Assembly: GCA_033030425.1 (NCBI GenBank)
Contig: JAUFSD010000010.1
Coordinates: 186,001-250,000 of the forward strand
Direction of reading: 5' to 3'
DNA from: Verpa conica
Taxonomy: Eukaryota > Ascomycota > Pezizomycetes > Pezizales > Morchellaceae
DNA length: 64,000 nucleotides
The translations under genes were made by a program, and so were the position numbers. The notes under the pieces were generated by a model. It was not told the DNA's origin. It did not search any database and worked only from the letters and a program-made list of their open reading frames with translations. Position 1 is the first letter of the stretch; each line of letters opens with the position of its first letter. Below, in pieces: positions 22,110-34,324 of this stretch.

Positions 22110-23874
22110 ATGAGGAGATACCTAACTCTCCTCCCCCTTGCTTCAGCTATTAATGTTGTATTGGCAGCATTGTTCAAAGATGATTTTACACTGGTCAGAC
22201 GGGCCGATGCTATCCTCAATGAACTAGGACCACTTCTTTCCCCGGGAGCTACAATAATCTTGCCAACTGATAACGCAACTTATTTTCAAGAATTAACAGC
22301 AAGATACATAGAGGTTTTCCACCCTGATATCACCGCTGTTGTTAAAGTAGGCGCAGAATCAGATGTTCCTCAAATTGTGTGTGAAATGTCCCCCCTTGTC
22401 CACTCCTGAGAAATATTATATCCTATACTCACCCTTAACTACAGATTAATTATGCCAAAGGAACAAACCGCGCCTTCCTTGCCGGGAGTGGTCGCCACGG
22501 TTGGGCGGTCTCACTGAATAGCATCCATAACGCTATAATGATCGATATCGATACGCTCAAAACCATCACGATAGACTCCACCGCCAATACAATGACTGTC
22601 GGTGGCGGTGTTACAATTGGCAATGTAGTGACCACACTACAAGCCGCAGGGAAAGAAACCCGTTAGGACTCCTTCCTCTGACACCCACCTACTACCCCTA
22701 CAAATACCATAGCTAACACTACTACACAGAAACCGGAATATGCGACTGCGTCGGTCTCCTCGGTGCAACCCTTGGTGGAGGTCACGGAAGACTACAAGGT
22801 CTCCACGGCCTCATGCTCGATAACCTTATCTCAGCCCGTCTAGTCCTTGCCACCGGAGAGATAATTACAGTATCCAACACCTCACACGTAGATCTCTACT
22901 GGGGGCTCCGTGGCGCTGGCCACAACTTTGGCATCATCACAGAGGCAGTATTCAAGATCTACGACCAAACCAACTCAGGTCAACAGTTCAATTCAGATAT
23001 AACCTACTCTGCCGACCAAATCGAAGCACTATTCACCGCAATTAACAATTTTAAACAATCCCCCGTAACAACTGTATTAGTCGTACTTATCCCACTACCA
23101 GACCACACGGTTCAACCCCTCTCCTTACTCTCCTCTCTGGCAATCACTAACCTCGGTAGCCCCTCATTGCACTTAGCTTCGTCTCCTCCGCCACCACAGA
23201 GACAGCAACTGCCGAGCTCAATGCCACCTTCGGCCACATCCCCTACCTCACACGCGCCGACTCCGTCCTCCCCTGGAGCAAAGTCAACGAACTAGGCGCC
23301 CTCCAAGTCGGCAAAATCGCATGTGCCAGCACTGACCGGAAAAACAGCTACGGAGCATCACTGAAGCACTATGATATCCCGACTATTCGGAAAGTGTATA
23401 ACTACTATGCCGAGTTTATTGCTGCAAACCCGACGGCCACGGGAAGCATCATGTTGTTTGAGACGTATCCGGTGCAGGCTGTGCAGGCGGTTCCGGACGC
23501 CGATACGGCGTATCCACATAGAGAGGAGAGACATATTATGTATTTCCTCCCCCCCCCTCCATTCGCCTCTTTGAACCCCCCTCCCATCCTCCGAGTGTGT
23601 GTGGTTTTGCTAATGTGATAGACTCGTACTCGCGGGGTATCCCGATGCAACACTGGACGCGCCGGCGAAGCAGTGGTTGGATACTGCAACGGCTGCATTG
23701 CACGCTACAGGCGGGTTCAAGAGACCCACGGTGTACATGAACTATGCGCAGGGGACCGAGGGCTTTGGTGCATTATATGGGTATGAAGAGTGGCGGCAGA
23801 AGAAGTTGAAGAAGTTGAAGAGGAAGTACGACCCGGAGGAGTTGTTTAGTGGCTATCATCCAATTCCATTGTAG
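22110..23874 (+). CDS. Secreted BBE-like FAD-dependent oxidase
   Basis: Five exons: 22110-22376, 22445-22661, 22730-23109, 23160-23539 and 23622-23874. They splice in frame to 498 residues, the usual length for berberine-bridge-enzyme-like FAD oxidases (PCMH FAD-binding domain plus BBE C-terminal domain). Residues 1-20 form a signal peptide (RRYLTLLPLASAINVVLAA). GSGRHGW puts H107 where these enzymes attach FAD through histidine. GICDCVGLLGATLGGGHG gives C166 at the second (cysteinyl) FAD attachment site. LYWGLRGAGHNFGIIT completes the FAD domain. The BBE domain lies at the C-terminus (MNYAQGTEGFGALYGYEEW, then KYDPEELFSGYHPIPL). Such enzymes oxidise sugars or secondary metabolites and yield hydrogen peroxide. 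The substrate is unknown. SGRHG in place of the common SGGHG is a mild deviation. All introns carry CTAAC/CTAAT branch sites. No other biosynthetic genes adjoin it. Confidence 0.92.
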
Positions 23875-25861
23875 ACTAGAGGTTAGGTATTTACCTCTAC
23901 AAGGCTAGGGAGATCTTGTTCTTCTGTTGCTAGATGTTTTAATGTTGTGAGAAGGTTTATAGACTGGTGTTGTGGAGTGGCTGTCGGACTCAAGAGAAGT
24001 AGGATAAGGAGAGCGAAGGGAGTTGGAGAGGCGGACATGGGAAGGGAAGGGGAAGACAGAGAGGAGGAATGGGGCTGGGGGGATTTGTGGGAAGAGAGAG
24101 AAAGTGAGGCAGGCGGAGAGTCGGAGTAGAGGGGATGAGGCTTTGTTTGCTGTTTGCCTGTTTTGTTTGCTGTTTTTGTTTTTTGTTGTGTTTTTATATT
24201 TATAGTGCGCAGTGTGCAGTGCGAATACCTTAGCTCTAGGGCTCCATGTATTTATGAATAATCATCATCATCATCATCATGGCTGTCGGACTCTGATATG
24301 TAGCTCCGATATAGTAGATTATCTGTACTAGAGTATAGTCTAGTTCTTTAGAGCAGATTTTATGTATAATCTACCGGGAGTCCGCTCGGATAGAGTAGTT
24401 TGATTAACCACTTTGTATAAAACCGCATTCACCTTCGCTATGTTATTACGTTCAATCTCTAGAGGCTGGATCTACTTAGTAACCTTCAGGAAGGGCGCTC
24501 CCCTATCAGACCTTTCCACTTTTTACCGAAGTTTTAATCTACAGGTCTTTAGACTCATATTCCACTATGAAGTCTATGAAGTCTCACCGAAAAGAGAATA
24601 ATGTAAGAGTATGTAACCCTAACCCTAGTTATCTTACAGCAAAAGCTCGTTACACACAAATACCTAGTACTATACTACTGGTAGACATGAATTATACCAA
24701 GTCTATTATGAATGTGTATTTAGGTATAATGCTTAGACACGAATTTATCCAACCATAACTAAGTATCAACTTTTATTTTGCTTTAGTATTAAGGTCTTAT
24801 TTATGCCAAAGAGCTCTCATAAACTAAACTATTTACACGTTTCTCTGAATAGACCTGTTGAAGCAGATCGTTCAATGGGGGAATTTACTACTATCACGAC
24901 CTATCACTCGGTTTCCATATGTTGGTATTTGTTAAATCTATTGAAAGAAGCGAATAAATTACTTGGCTGATTCTCTATATACGTGTATACCCCTCACCTA
25001 TTGTATGCTCCCCGTATGTAAAGGTATAATGAATGTCAATTTGTCACTAGAGCACATTAGCTTAACCCAGGCTAAAACTAAACCAACTCAACCATACTCT
25101 CTACTTCGTCACCTACCGATCATCGATCTATCTCTAATTATGTGTATATAGGTCGCCCATAGCTGAATGAAGAGACTAACCACCACAAGAGAAGTACCGT
25201 GATATTGGTTATAGGCAGCATTATAAAAAGACCTAATTTATACTGGGTTACGTAGTTTTAAAGGACGCTTCTCTTCACGTTTTTGCGGGTAACTTGCGCT
25301 TTGCTGAATCCTCTAGGAGTATAATGAGAGTAGTTAAATTAAATAACCGACATACCAGAGATAAGTTTTTTAACTTATGGTATATATTTCTAAACTCGGT
25401 GGTGATTATAATTTTAGTGTGGGTGTTACTATAGGAATTAACACGGCTTATGTCTATAGTTAATAGGTACTCATTTGTGCTCATATATGAAAGTGCGGCT
25501 ACTACTAAACAATTAATTGGCCAATTATGCAATGAGATCCAGCAAGAGCGAAAGAAGAGTGAGACCGAGCGGACTGATGATGCCCTAGGACAAAATACTG
25601 GAGAACCCAGATCGGTAGTGAATCCCGAGCCAACCATAAGAGATCCTGAGCCAATTATGGAGCGCGGACCAGCCATCGGTAGTCCTCATATTCCGATACC
25701 GGTATGGTTAGCGGTGTTGACTTTTAGAGTCTTATTTGCATTTATTACAGAATTGCAAGTTGTGCCCACTACAACTTTCTGCTTACTAATCGTATATCCC
25801 ACCCACCCGCCAGATATCCATCGTGCTCGCTGCAAGGACAGTGCCTTCTGAGAGTCCTCCC
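23875..25861. other. Spacer
   Basis: Holds purine-rich sequence (about 24000-24125), an ATC microsatellite (24260-24280) and AT-rich sequence. An open frame at 25450-25851 with one hydrophobic stretch (IPVWLAVLTFRVLFAFI) abuts the next gene, but there is too little evidence to call it a gene. Confidence 0.5.
24260..24280. repeat. ATC microsatellite
   Basis: About seven ATC units in a row. Confidence 0.9.
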
Positions 25862-26686
25862 ATGGTTTCAATTGCGTCCCCCCGCCTCGTCCTAACCGAT
25901 CTAATCAACCAGATAGCTGCCCTTCACACATCAGAAGCTCATCCACCTACAAAGAAGGCACATGCCCCTCATGAAGATGGTGAACCCCCACACCCGAACC
26001 CAATGAAAAGCCTCCCACAACCAGCCCAGGATCTACTCATAGCACTCGACTATTTGCTTCCTGATGGTATCGGCCCGGCACTGGACGTCCTTGATAGAGG
26101 TCTGGTAACACGGTATCAACTTAGAAGTGATGGGCCTGCTGTTGAGATACCAGCTCAAGGGGAGGATGCAGGCTCTATAGCCCTCAAGGCAACAGCTGGG
26201 AATCTAGGAGGAGGCAACTCTGAAGTATACCGAGAAACCCTTTCAACTCACCCACCCCCCAATCGCTATTTCTACCACGTCACATCCTCAGAACTCCCCC
26301 CAAAGAACAGGGGGAAATATACCAAGAAATTCACACCAAAGATCTACACTGTCCGCGTAGGTTCCTGGTACTGTGGCTGCGAAGCTTTCACTATGGCCGC
26401 GTTCGCTGGGAAATCCACACCTGTTACTATCGCTGGTGGGGCAGGTGACCACTTGACTCACAAAGAGTGGAGGAAGGAGGAACAGGAGCGGGTTTGGCAG
26501 CACCTAGAGAATAGTGAATGGGTATGGGGTGGGAGGATGCTGGGAGTGGAGAACCCGCCGATATGTAAGCATCTGGTTGCATGTGCACTTGCAGAGCACT
26601 GTGGGGGGCTATTTATGGACTATGTGAACGAGGTTGAGTTGGGGTTTGAGGAAATGGTCGAGAAGAGTTTGGGCCCCCGAGTGTAG
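25862..26686 (+). CDS. SWIM zinc-finger protein of the Sws1/Shu2 type
   Basis: A single-exon 274-residue protein. I place the start at ATG 25862 (MVSIASPRLVLTDLINQI); the frame is open further upstream but with no earlier ATG in the same run. The SWIM motif is CGC at residues 171-173 and CKHLVA at 235-240, that is CxC..CxHxxA. This is the extended form with a conserved alanine that marks the Sws1/Shu2 family rather than transposase or kinase SWIM domains. Sws1/Shu2 is the core of the Shu complex, which promotes Rad51 filament formation with Rad51 paralogues during homologous recombination and damage bypass; it acts in the nucleus. The ~60-residue insertion between the two halves of the motif is typical of fungal members. 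An XRCC2-like gene, the expected partner class, lies 9.5 kb away. Confidence 0.78.
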   Translation: MVSIASPRLVLTDLINQIAALHTSEAHPPTKKAHAPHEDGEPPHPNPMKSLPQPAQDLLIALDYLLPDGIGPALDVLDRGLVTRYQLRSDGPAVEIPAQGEDAGSIALKATAGNLGGGNSEVYRETLSTHPPPNRYFYHVTSSELPPKNRGKYTKKFTPKIYTVRVGSWYCGCEAFTMAAFAGKSTPVTIAGGAGDHLTHKEWRKEEQERVWQHLENSEWVWGGRMLGVENPPICKHLVACALAEHCGGLFMDYVNEVELGFEEMVEKSLGPRV

Positions 26687-27422
26687 GGGAGAAAACGGTT
26701 GTAAAGAGTCTAGTTGGGATTAAGCAGAGGGATCAGCAGGCAGAAGATGAGACTGGGAGGGGTGAGTTTGTCGGTTTAATTGTCCTACAGATGTAGCCGT
26801 AATATCTTTCTTTCCGGTGCTACAGACTGGTATTCCGTGTTTTTCGGAGGTGCTGAAACAATGTTTAATCTGAAATCATGCTGAGCCTGGGTACAATCAC
26901 GTGCCGCTTCTTGTGAATTGCTTATATAAATCTTTCTCTATCTGGGATACATTAAGGTTCTGACGGGCTAGATACTCGGGGCAGGCATGAAGCACCTGAA
27001 AATACATTTTTTATATCTATCAATTAAAGGTATAATTTAATCGCTAGAGGCTATCACATCGAATCAAGGCCCCGTTGTCCGAGTCTTAGATTTTCGGGTA
27101 CTGCTTGCCTCCCCCGAGTACCTGCCATCGCCCCAGAAGACCATCAGGAAAAACAGACTCATTGAAACATAACTAGGTTCACTATTTAAGGTTTATTTTG
27201 TGTGGGGTGGTCATCGAACAAAACGTTTACTGATGCCATATCCTATGTGAATAGTGTGAAGAATAAACGACCGCCTGCCATACAACTGCATCCCTCCCTC
27301 CAGTAGATACCACATTACGTTTCCAGGTATAGCAATTGCTTCTATTCAGTAAGTTTAATTAGTGCCTTGGAAGGAAATTCGGCCATACGTGAGAATAATG
27401 TAGGAACAAAGCCCAAACCTTA
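26687..27422. other. Spacer with one MITE
   Basis: Convergent spacer between the SWIM and BTB genes. It contains the element at 26973-27120 and otherwise nothing recognisable. Confidence 0.6.
26973..27120. mobile_element. TACTCGGG-type MITE
   Basis: A 148-bp element with inverted ends TACTCGGGGCAGGCA and TGCCTCCCCCGAGTA (one mismatch). It is the same class as 21607-21905. Confidence 0.75.
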
Positions 27423-27427
27423 TTAAT

Positions 27428-27470
<43 letters not shown>

Positions 27471-28662
27471 TTCATCTGGGAAGAATATTAGGTCATTACT
27501 ATAGAAATCAGACAATTTAAGTCCATCCAGGTCATTCAAAACCTTTGTGACCCCAATAAGAATCGCTCTCTTGGAACCACAACTAGCATGTGTGTTTGCT
27601 GGACTTCTTTTATTTGAAACACTCTCAACAATTTCACTTCCAAAACTTTCTATAGATTCAAGAGCTTTGATGATACTAGCAACTTTTCGACGTGTAGTTG
27701 ACTTCTGTACGGGCCATATTTCAGCCGTAATCAGACATCTGTGGAGTGTACCGACGGCAATGGCGTCGCACATAGTTCGTTTCAGGCTGGTGCTGTAGTG
27801 ATCTATTGGCTTTTTGCAGATGCTCTGTCCATTCAGTATAGCCGAATTATATTTATCCATTTCGTTTATGGCCAGTGAAGTTAAGGATGAAATAACTCTT
27901 GCTCTCCCATCTCGGATAGCGTCTAGACACATCAGATAGTTCTCCAAGGCAGATAGTTCTCCAAGGCATGATATCTGAAGACCTACCAATAACACTACTC
28001 GGGATACTTCCGTTCCCAATATTACCAAATATAGTAGCTACCAAGCGATTATCCCGGCCCAGCCGCGTATTCAGCATCAACTCCCGTGTGACTTGGTTGA
28101 AAATCTTGCTTTGCCGAAAAACCCACGATATCAAGAACCACCTTTCATAGCCTGGTTTCTTTGCAACATCGCGAAAACAGTCTGTCCATACAGAGACCCA
28201 GGGGAGAAGAATCTCTGCCAAGTCGTACTTATCGCACACGACCGCAATCTGGTAGAACGCATCGATAGTCACTATGGGTGGTATCTTACGGGTGCGGAGG
28301 TGCATGGCGTTCATGACGAGTAACAGTGCGTCATAGTTGTCGTCGGCGAGTCTCATTTCTATTGGGGCTCCGCCGGTATTGGCTTGCAATGCTGCTCCTT
28401 CCTGGAAACCCGACGAGTCTGAGGATCTCAGTAGTGCTCTGAAGACCGGAGAAGCGAGGCATAAAGTCCTGGACGACACTCTAATGGAGCGTTTCGTGTC
28501 TTCGGAGGACACATCTAGAATCAGGTCGCCATTTGGATCAATATCGAGAAGTGCTGGTTCCGACCCTGGTTCTCTAGGCATAGAGGCTCCAGCAGGGTTA
28601 CTGCGAAAAGTTGGGCTTGAGCCGTAGATTTTTATTGGCCTTTTATATTTGTGAGGGTTCAC
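27423..28662 (-). CDS. BTB/POZ-domain protein with poly-aspartate tail
   Basis: Exon 1 is 28662-28026 and exon 2 is 27982-27423. A 43-nt intron (28025-27983, GTAATA..TAG) keeps the frame and gives 398 residues. If that intron is not real, the gene is frameshifted. Residues ~40-165 are a fungal BTB/POZ fold: GDLILDVSSEDTKRSIRVSS, then RTLCLASPVFRALL, a variable loop, YDALLLVMNAMHLR, and FYQIAVVCDKYDLAE. BTB domains mediate protein-protein contacts, often as ubiquitin-ligase adaptors, but this fungal group is large and mostly uncharacterised. A 17-bp perfect tandem duplication sits just inside exon 2. The C-terminus is a run of aspartates encoded by an ATC microsatellite (27425-27470) and could vary in length between strains. 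Confidence 0.72.
27425..27470. repeat. ATC microsatellite encoding poly-Asp
   Basis: Near-perfect (ATC)n at the 3' end of the BTB gene, translated as a run of about 15 aspartates followed by a terminal tyrosine. Confidence 0.9.
27934..27967. repeat. 17-bp tandem duplication inside the BTB gene
   Basis: AGATAGTTCTCCAAGGC is present twice without a gap. The unit length is not a multiple of three, so gain or loss of a copy shifts the frame. Confidence 0.95.
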
Positions 28663-29871
28663 TGCCTCGCCGGTAACCTGTTTTCACAGTGATCTTACCG
28701 GAGGCTATAGCAGTGCCAGCTTGTGGAGATCGAGCAATGGTGTTTGTCACTGAAAAGGGTTCTCGGGTCTGATGGAAGTAAGCGGGGAGCTTAGAGAAAC
28801 CTATAGTGTCACTTGAGATGAAGGAGTAGTAGTTCTAGAGTGGGGGGATTGGGGGGGGTGCCTGAAAAACAGGGGCGCTAAGTACATTGCGGGTAAAGTA
28901 CCAGGTATACTCCCAACTCTGCTGTGTCACTTTGACCGAATGAACCGTATATTTAATAAGGGGGACAGAAATGATCTGTAGTATTCTGTAGGGAGGGGGA
29001 GAGTCTCCTAATACTACTGTAGTATAGAGGAGGTGGAGTTGGGGCAGTGTGGGTGTCAGTGGGGCTATTTACGCCTTCACCAATGTGGCTAAGTGTATTC
29101 TATGTCAACTCTACCCCTCTATTCTAGTATATACCTTTGTGGCTTGGGCCCCGCAGGGTGGCCTATGATTTAAATCGCTGTGCATGAACATCGATATATT
29201 TATGCGGAGAGATAACTACGGAAAGCCATTATCAGATGAGATTAGATGTTTATCCCAGCTGGTAACCCTAACCCATCTAACTACTTAACCCGGGATATGA
29301 ATCTAAAAAGAATAGAGCTTAACAATTCTAAATATATAGATAGATTCGCCTTGCCTTTCTTTATTGATCAACATAGGTCGCGCACTGAGAGTTCCTTAAT
29401 AACCTGAGAGCTACCCAAGAAGAGTAAGAAGTAATAACAAGCAAAACGATTACCTTATGCTTCCGCAAACGGTGGCCACACTCATTACAAGACCAACCAT
29501 GAAATACCACACAAAATAGGATCCCCAAGAAAATTGAGCTACAGTTAAAGAGTCTAATTTTCTTTACTCTTATGTACTTTTTTTTTATGAAGGCCGCAAC
29601 GTTTAGCTATAGCACAGAATTATACTCGCTTATCTTTAAAGCAGACTATGTCCGTTCCGTCACGTTATCCCAGAGCCTTGTACTATCGAGAATGAGGGAC
29701 GGGAAGAGGGGAAGAAAATAGCTAAATATCTTCTCAGTCTGAATTGTCTCACAATTAGGAGTCATAATATACTTATACTATGTATAATGACGTCATATAA
29801 CAAGCCCCCTTAGAAACAAACATAACCCGTCCCTCACTCTAGCAGTCTTTCCTTAAATACCCCTTACCAGA
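28663..29871. other. Divergent-promoter spacer
   Basis: Lies between the BTB gene (minus) and the glycosylase gene (plus). No genes or clear repeats. There is a G-rich patch at about 28838-28862. Confidence 0.6.
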
Positions 29872-32085
29872 ATGCCCAACTCAAAACCCCTGAAGCCGCG
29901 AAGACCGATATTCAAGAAGACTAGGAAAAGATCGCCATATTTTCCGATACCCTCAAAGGGTCTGGCGAAATTGTCCGACCGTGCGGTGCGGCGGAGAGCT
30001 ACGAGAGGTCGTGAGAGTGGCATGGAGGGAGGGGCTGGAGATATGGATAGTACTGTTATTACAAAAGAGAAAGAGGAAGGGGAGTCTCTTGGGACTTTTG
30101 TAGGCGTGGTGGTAGTTACAGAGAAGAGATTTTTAGAGAGGATGGGGGATTACCGAGATGGGTGGATAACTGAGGCCGAATCAAAACGTGACAACAAAGG
30201 TTTACGGGGGAGGAAGAAAAGACGAAAGAGGAGGAGGAGTAGGACGGATAAACGAAAAAAACTGAATGAGGGTTTGAGGGAGGTCAAGGTAGAAGCAGAG
30301 AGCGACATCTCGGTGGCAGCAGGAGTACCAAATTGGAATGGGTCACACTGCCCAGGGGAGGAGACTAAAGAGTGCATTCAAGGTCCCGCTCCGGGGGATT
30401 TTTTTAGGGACGCTGGATTTGCGGTAGTTATCGAGCGTCGAAAGTCGAGTCCAACCTCAGACGAAATTAAGTCCGATGGACCGCTGGATACCGAAAGAGG
30501 TGGCAAAGAGATGAGAAAGAGAAGACGGAGAAAGCGAAGAAAGCTGGAGAAAGAGGAAGTAAGCATATCTGTTGAGGAAATCGAATCCCCTAGGGAAGGC
30601 CTCCGACAGTCGAAGAAACGGAAACGGGATCCTACATTAGAGATTCCTATTACCGGGTTAATAACGCCTCCCTCAGCGCTCTCACCCGAGACCAGCCTTA
30701 AGATATCCAGCACGCAGCCAGAGGGGTATTATAAAAGGACTAGGGAGGATCTTGGGGTATGGATGAACACAGTGGACAAGCATATGATGGAAGAAGACAC
30801 ACTAGAAGCCCGTATCTCACAATACTGGGCCAAGAATTATCCGAGTGGGATATCTACAAACAAGATTCCTCCTTTACAAGTAATTAAACAAAACTGCAAT
30901 GAGCTGCAAATACTAGACATAAACACTTGGCCATCGAGTGCTGGTGTGTCAAACCAGCGTACTCCTAAGATTAGGACGATAACACCCCACCATAATACCA
31001 CAAAGAGCTTCAGCTCACCGAACAGAGATCACTTTCCGGCCAATATTCAGACGAAACCAACATCTACATTACCCCGCCAAAATGCTATACGAAAAACCCC
31101 ACCATCTTCTAGTACTGCAGTTGATCTATATGTGGATACGCCAGATACAGCATTACCAATTTCCTCCCAAAAGACTTCCGTAGCTACATCTAGAAAAGGT
31201 AGCAATCGTAAAATCAAGAAAACAGGAAAAGTCTCAAAATATTTTGCATCCTCCGCCGCAGAACCACTACCACTGAAAAAAACAGCTCGAAAAAAGAGAG
31301 TCCCAGCTGGCACCTCCATAATTCCATGGCCCCCTTTAGCTGCGGATAGTTTTGGACTTATCCAAGAGGAGTTACGAAGTAATTCAGTAAGCCTCGAATC
31401 TGCTTTTTAAATAATATACTATTGCTAATAACTTATAGTTTCACGTGATTGTGTCTACAATATTTTTGAATAAAACTAGAGGATGTCCGTAGTGATATTT
31501 TGAAATGCTGTTTTGTCACCTGCTGATCTCATCACAGCTGTTGCGGTCCCACTACTCCGTCAATTTCTCAACGACTACCCTACCCCTCAGGTCCTTTCCA
31601 ATGGCAGCTATGACACAATAACAAACTTTCTCCGGCCTCTCGGATTGCATAGAACACGGGCAAAGAGGTTAATAGAAATGGCTAAAGTATGGGTTACAGA
31701 CCCGCCTACTCTAGGAAAAGGCGTCAAGAAATACAATTATCCTGCTCGTGATACGAAACCGTTTAATCTCCCACCCCTACCTAGTTATCTTGGAGCTGGT
31801 GAGAGGCCAAAGCTTGGAGTTGAGCAGGGTTGTGAGTGGGAGATTGCACACTTGCCGGGCGTTGGTGCATATGCCCTCGATAGTTGGAGGATTTTCTGTA
31901 GAGATGATTTTAGGAAGAATACGATAGATGGAGATGGTAACCAGGTGGGAGAGGAAGAATGGAGACGGGTTGTTCCGAAAGATAAAGAATTGAGAGCTTG
32001 TCTAAGGTGGAGGTGGGCAAAGGAGGGTCTAAGATGGAGGGAGATCGGTGATGTGGAAGTTGAAGTTGAAGCTGAGGGCAGGTAG
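29872..32085 (+). CDS. MBD4-like HhH-GPD DNA glycosylase
   Basis: Exons 29872-31386, 31439-31484 and 31538-32085 give 702 residues in frame. The introns are 52 and 53 nt; the second uses the donor GTCCGT. The N-terminal ~500 residues are disordered and rich in K, R and E (KKRRKRRRSRTDKRKK; RKRRRRKRRKLEKEE), with several nuclear-localisation-like clusters. The C-terminal ~190 residues are the helix-hairpin-helix glycosylase fold: STIFLNKTRGSVAVPLL, NDYPTPQVLS, LRPLGLHRTRAKRL, then HLPGVGAYALDSWRIFCRD. The hairpin is LPGVG (626-630) and D635 is at the catalytic aspartate position. MBD4-type enzymes remove T or U opposite G at deaminated CpG sites. No methyl-CpG-binding domain is evident at the N-terminus, as in plant and fungal homologues. 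It lies between the Sws1-like and XRCC2-like genes. Confidence 0.88.
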
Positions 32086-34324
32086 ATTGGGAGGTCTTAG
32101 GCCAAGAATAGAAAGAGTGGTAGATTCAATAGAAGGAGAGGGGCCGGGGGTATTCATGCGGTCTCTAGGCTATGGGACTCAATACGAGATTAGTATTAAT
32201 ATTTGTTATCTCACAAGCTATCTAAGATATAGAACATTATCAAATGCATACTATTACTATTATGAGAGTTGTGGGCTTCAATGCCGGACTGCTCACAAAC
32301 AGTTCTGCAAAATCAGGATTAAAGTCGGAAAAGAGCGAGTGCTATCGTATGACTTTGCAGTCCCGGGCTCGGCTACTATCACCTAGCTAATCGAAAACAC
32401 ATAGTCTATTCATACATATAAATGCGCTTTATATAGGCCTAACATGCATAACCCAGAATTCGATCAACCGGTACAATTTCCTGGAGCTAAATTTAAGCCC
32501 TGGCTATAAGTTCTAGTTTGATATCTTCTCCAGTGTTTAAATAGTTCACGTGGAACAAACCAGCACAGACCGTGTTTGAATTTTCGGTGATTAATATTGA
32601 ATGGTCATGAGGGTGGGTAGTAAGTAACACAGGTAGGGTTCTTACTTATTGCACCTTTGATGGTAAAGTAGGTAAATATCAGCTTGCTCTAGTACTTAAA
32701 TACGGTTTCAGGTATGATCTTGATTGTTGCACTTTAAAGTGTAGTAAACGCCCAATATCTAAAAATAGCACTTTGAGCGCAGGGAGCCTGTTAATATTCA
32801 AAGGCCGTAAACATGAATCCTATGGATTTCATATGAGGCGGCCAGCTGTAGAGGAGAAATATGAGAATAAAACATGGACACAGAACTCCTAACAAGCTTA
32901 TCCAGAGTATTTGCGTTTGAGAGTACCCTAACTATCCATCTCATCTCTGGGCTTAAGCCTGGGTAGGATCCTTTGATATACCAAAGCGATTCTTAGAAAC
33001 ATAGAGTGAGAATCTCCCCCCGGTTTCTCTTAAGGGTATGGGGTCCATAGGACTCGAGTAGGTACCACCACATTTCCCCCACTTTTGATGCTATCAAAGT
33101 AAGCACCTACCACAGTCGAGTCCTTTCCTACCCCACGCACTAATTTTAGGTAGAGTTCTTAGAAATTTCATTCCTATTGGCTCCACAATGACAAGCGTGT
33201 TGTGATACTCATGCATACTCGTAATCGCAAGACGATTCCAAACCGGCCTACTACCGTATTGACTCGATAAATTATCTATGCGGGCGCCGCCGCCACTTCC
33301 TCTCGAATGTAAACCTGCTATCTGATCGTAAGGATCATTACCATGAGCTAGCTTTAATGGGTTTAGAGGAAGCTCAAACGAGTTTAGAGAACACTATTGA
33401 GCATAGGTGGCGTTGACGCCGACATAGCCGGTATTAGGTATTTACAAGAAATGTACCAAGCCTATAATTTTTTATGGATGCAATAACAAGCGAGTTCAGA
33501 AACGTCTTGTAATTACGAGTAATCAAGCTACACGTAATTTAGGTCCGCTATCCTAGAAGACACTTGCAAAAAAAAACATTATAGCTCGTAGGCACACCTA
33601 GGTAGAATAGTACCCCACAAGAAACCTCACTAAAATATAGGACATACATGTAGGCATATAGTTATCCTTCTCACATTAGCGAGGATAATGTCTTAGATTC
33701 TCGTAGTCTCTATAAAGATCTTTAAAGATAGTACGAGAGCCTTACTGCTGAGGTTGATCCTGCATGAACTCACGAGTTATATTTGTAGATTTTACATATT
33801 TTCTAATTGTGAAGACTAGGGCTTAGTGGAAATCATTAACAGTATGCCTCTGGGGCGGGAGGCTTTGCATAAGTTATTTGTCGTATTCGATTTACCTGCT
33901 CCAGTGTCCACAATCCATAACCGCCAAGTCCTATTATACGACTTTTCTTCTACTAAAATTAAATATCGAACGTTTATTACCCAAAGACATATTGGGTATC
34001 AATTGAAGCGTACATGGCTCTGTGGAAAGCGCGTTTAGTCTAAAAAGAGTACGAGGACTAAAAAGAAAACTATGGCTGAATAGAGAAACTACCTAATGCA
34101 ATAACAATATCCATGTAAACCATTGCTATTCATAGTCTGTAATAAGCGGGTCAAACAATCTTCTTTGATATCAGAGCGCAAGGTATTTAACACTTAATTT
34201 TCCTCCTGAAGGTAGCCACGCTACACCTACAGTTCACTCCATGCTTACAGCAGTATTCATAAAAACACTTCGGCACTCATAAAAATCTTCATTCCAATAC
34301 CTTAGCTCTTTACTTCCAGACAGA
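32086..34324. other. AT-rich spacer
   Basis: No gene. It contains an imperfect hairpin near 33049-33125 (arms around GGACTCGAGTAGGT and ACCTACCACAGTCGAGTCC). Otherwise nothing recognisable. Confidence 0.55.

Noticed and set aside
24611..24634. CCCTAACCCTA, telomere-like repeat
   Set aside because: Only two units, with no array or chromosome-end context. A similar short match near 29266 is equally weak.
25275..25851. Overlapping ORFs on both strands upstream of the SWIM gene
   Set aside because: Neither has homologous-looking motifs. The plus frame has one hydrophobic stretch but overlaps the start region of a well-supported gene.
29872..31319. Minus-strand frames opposite the glycosylase gene
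   Set aside because: They mirror the lysine/arginine-rich exon and have no motifs, while the plus strand carries a complete family signature after splicing.
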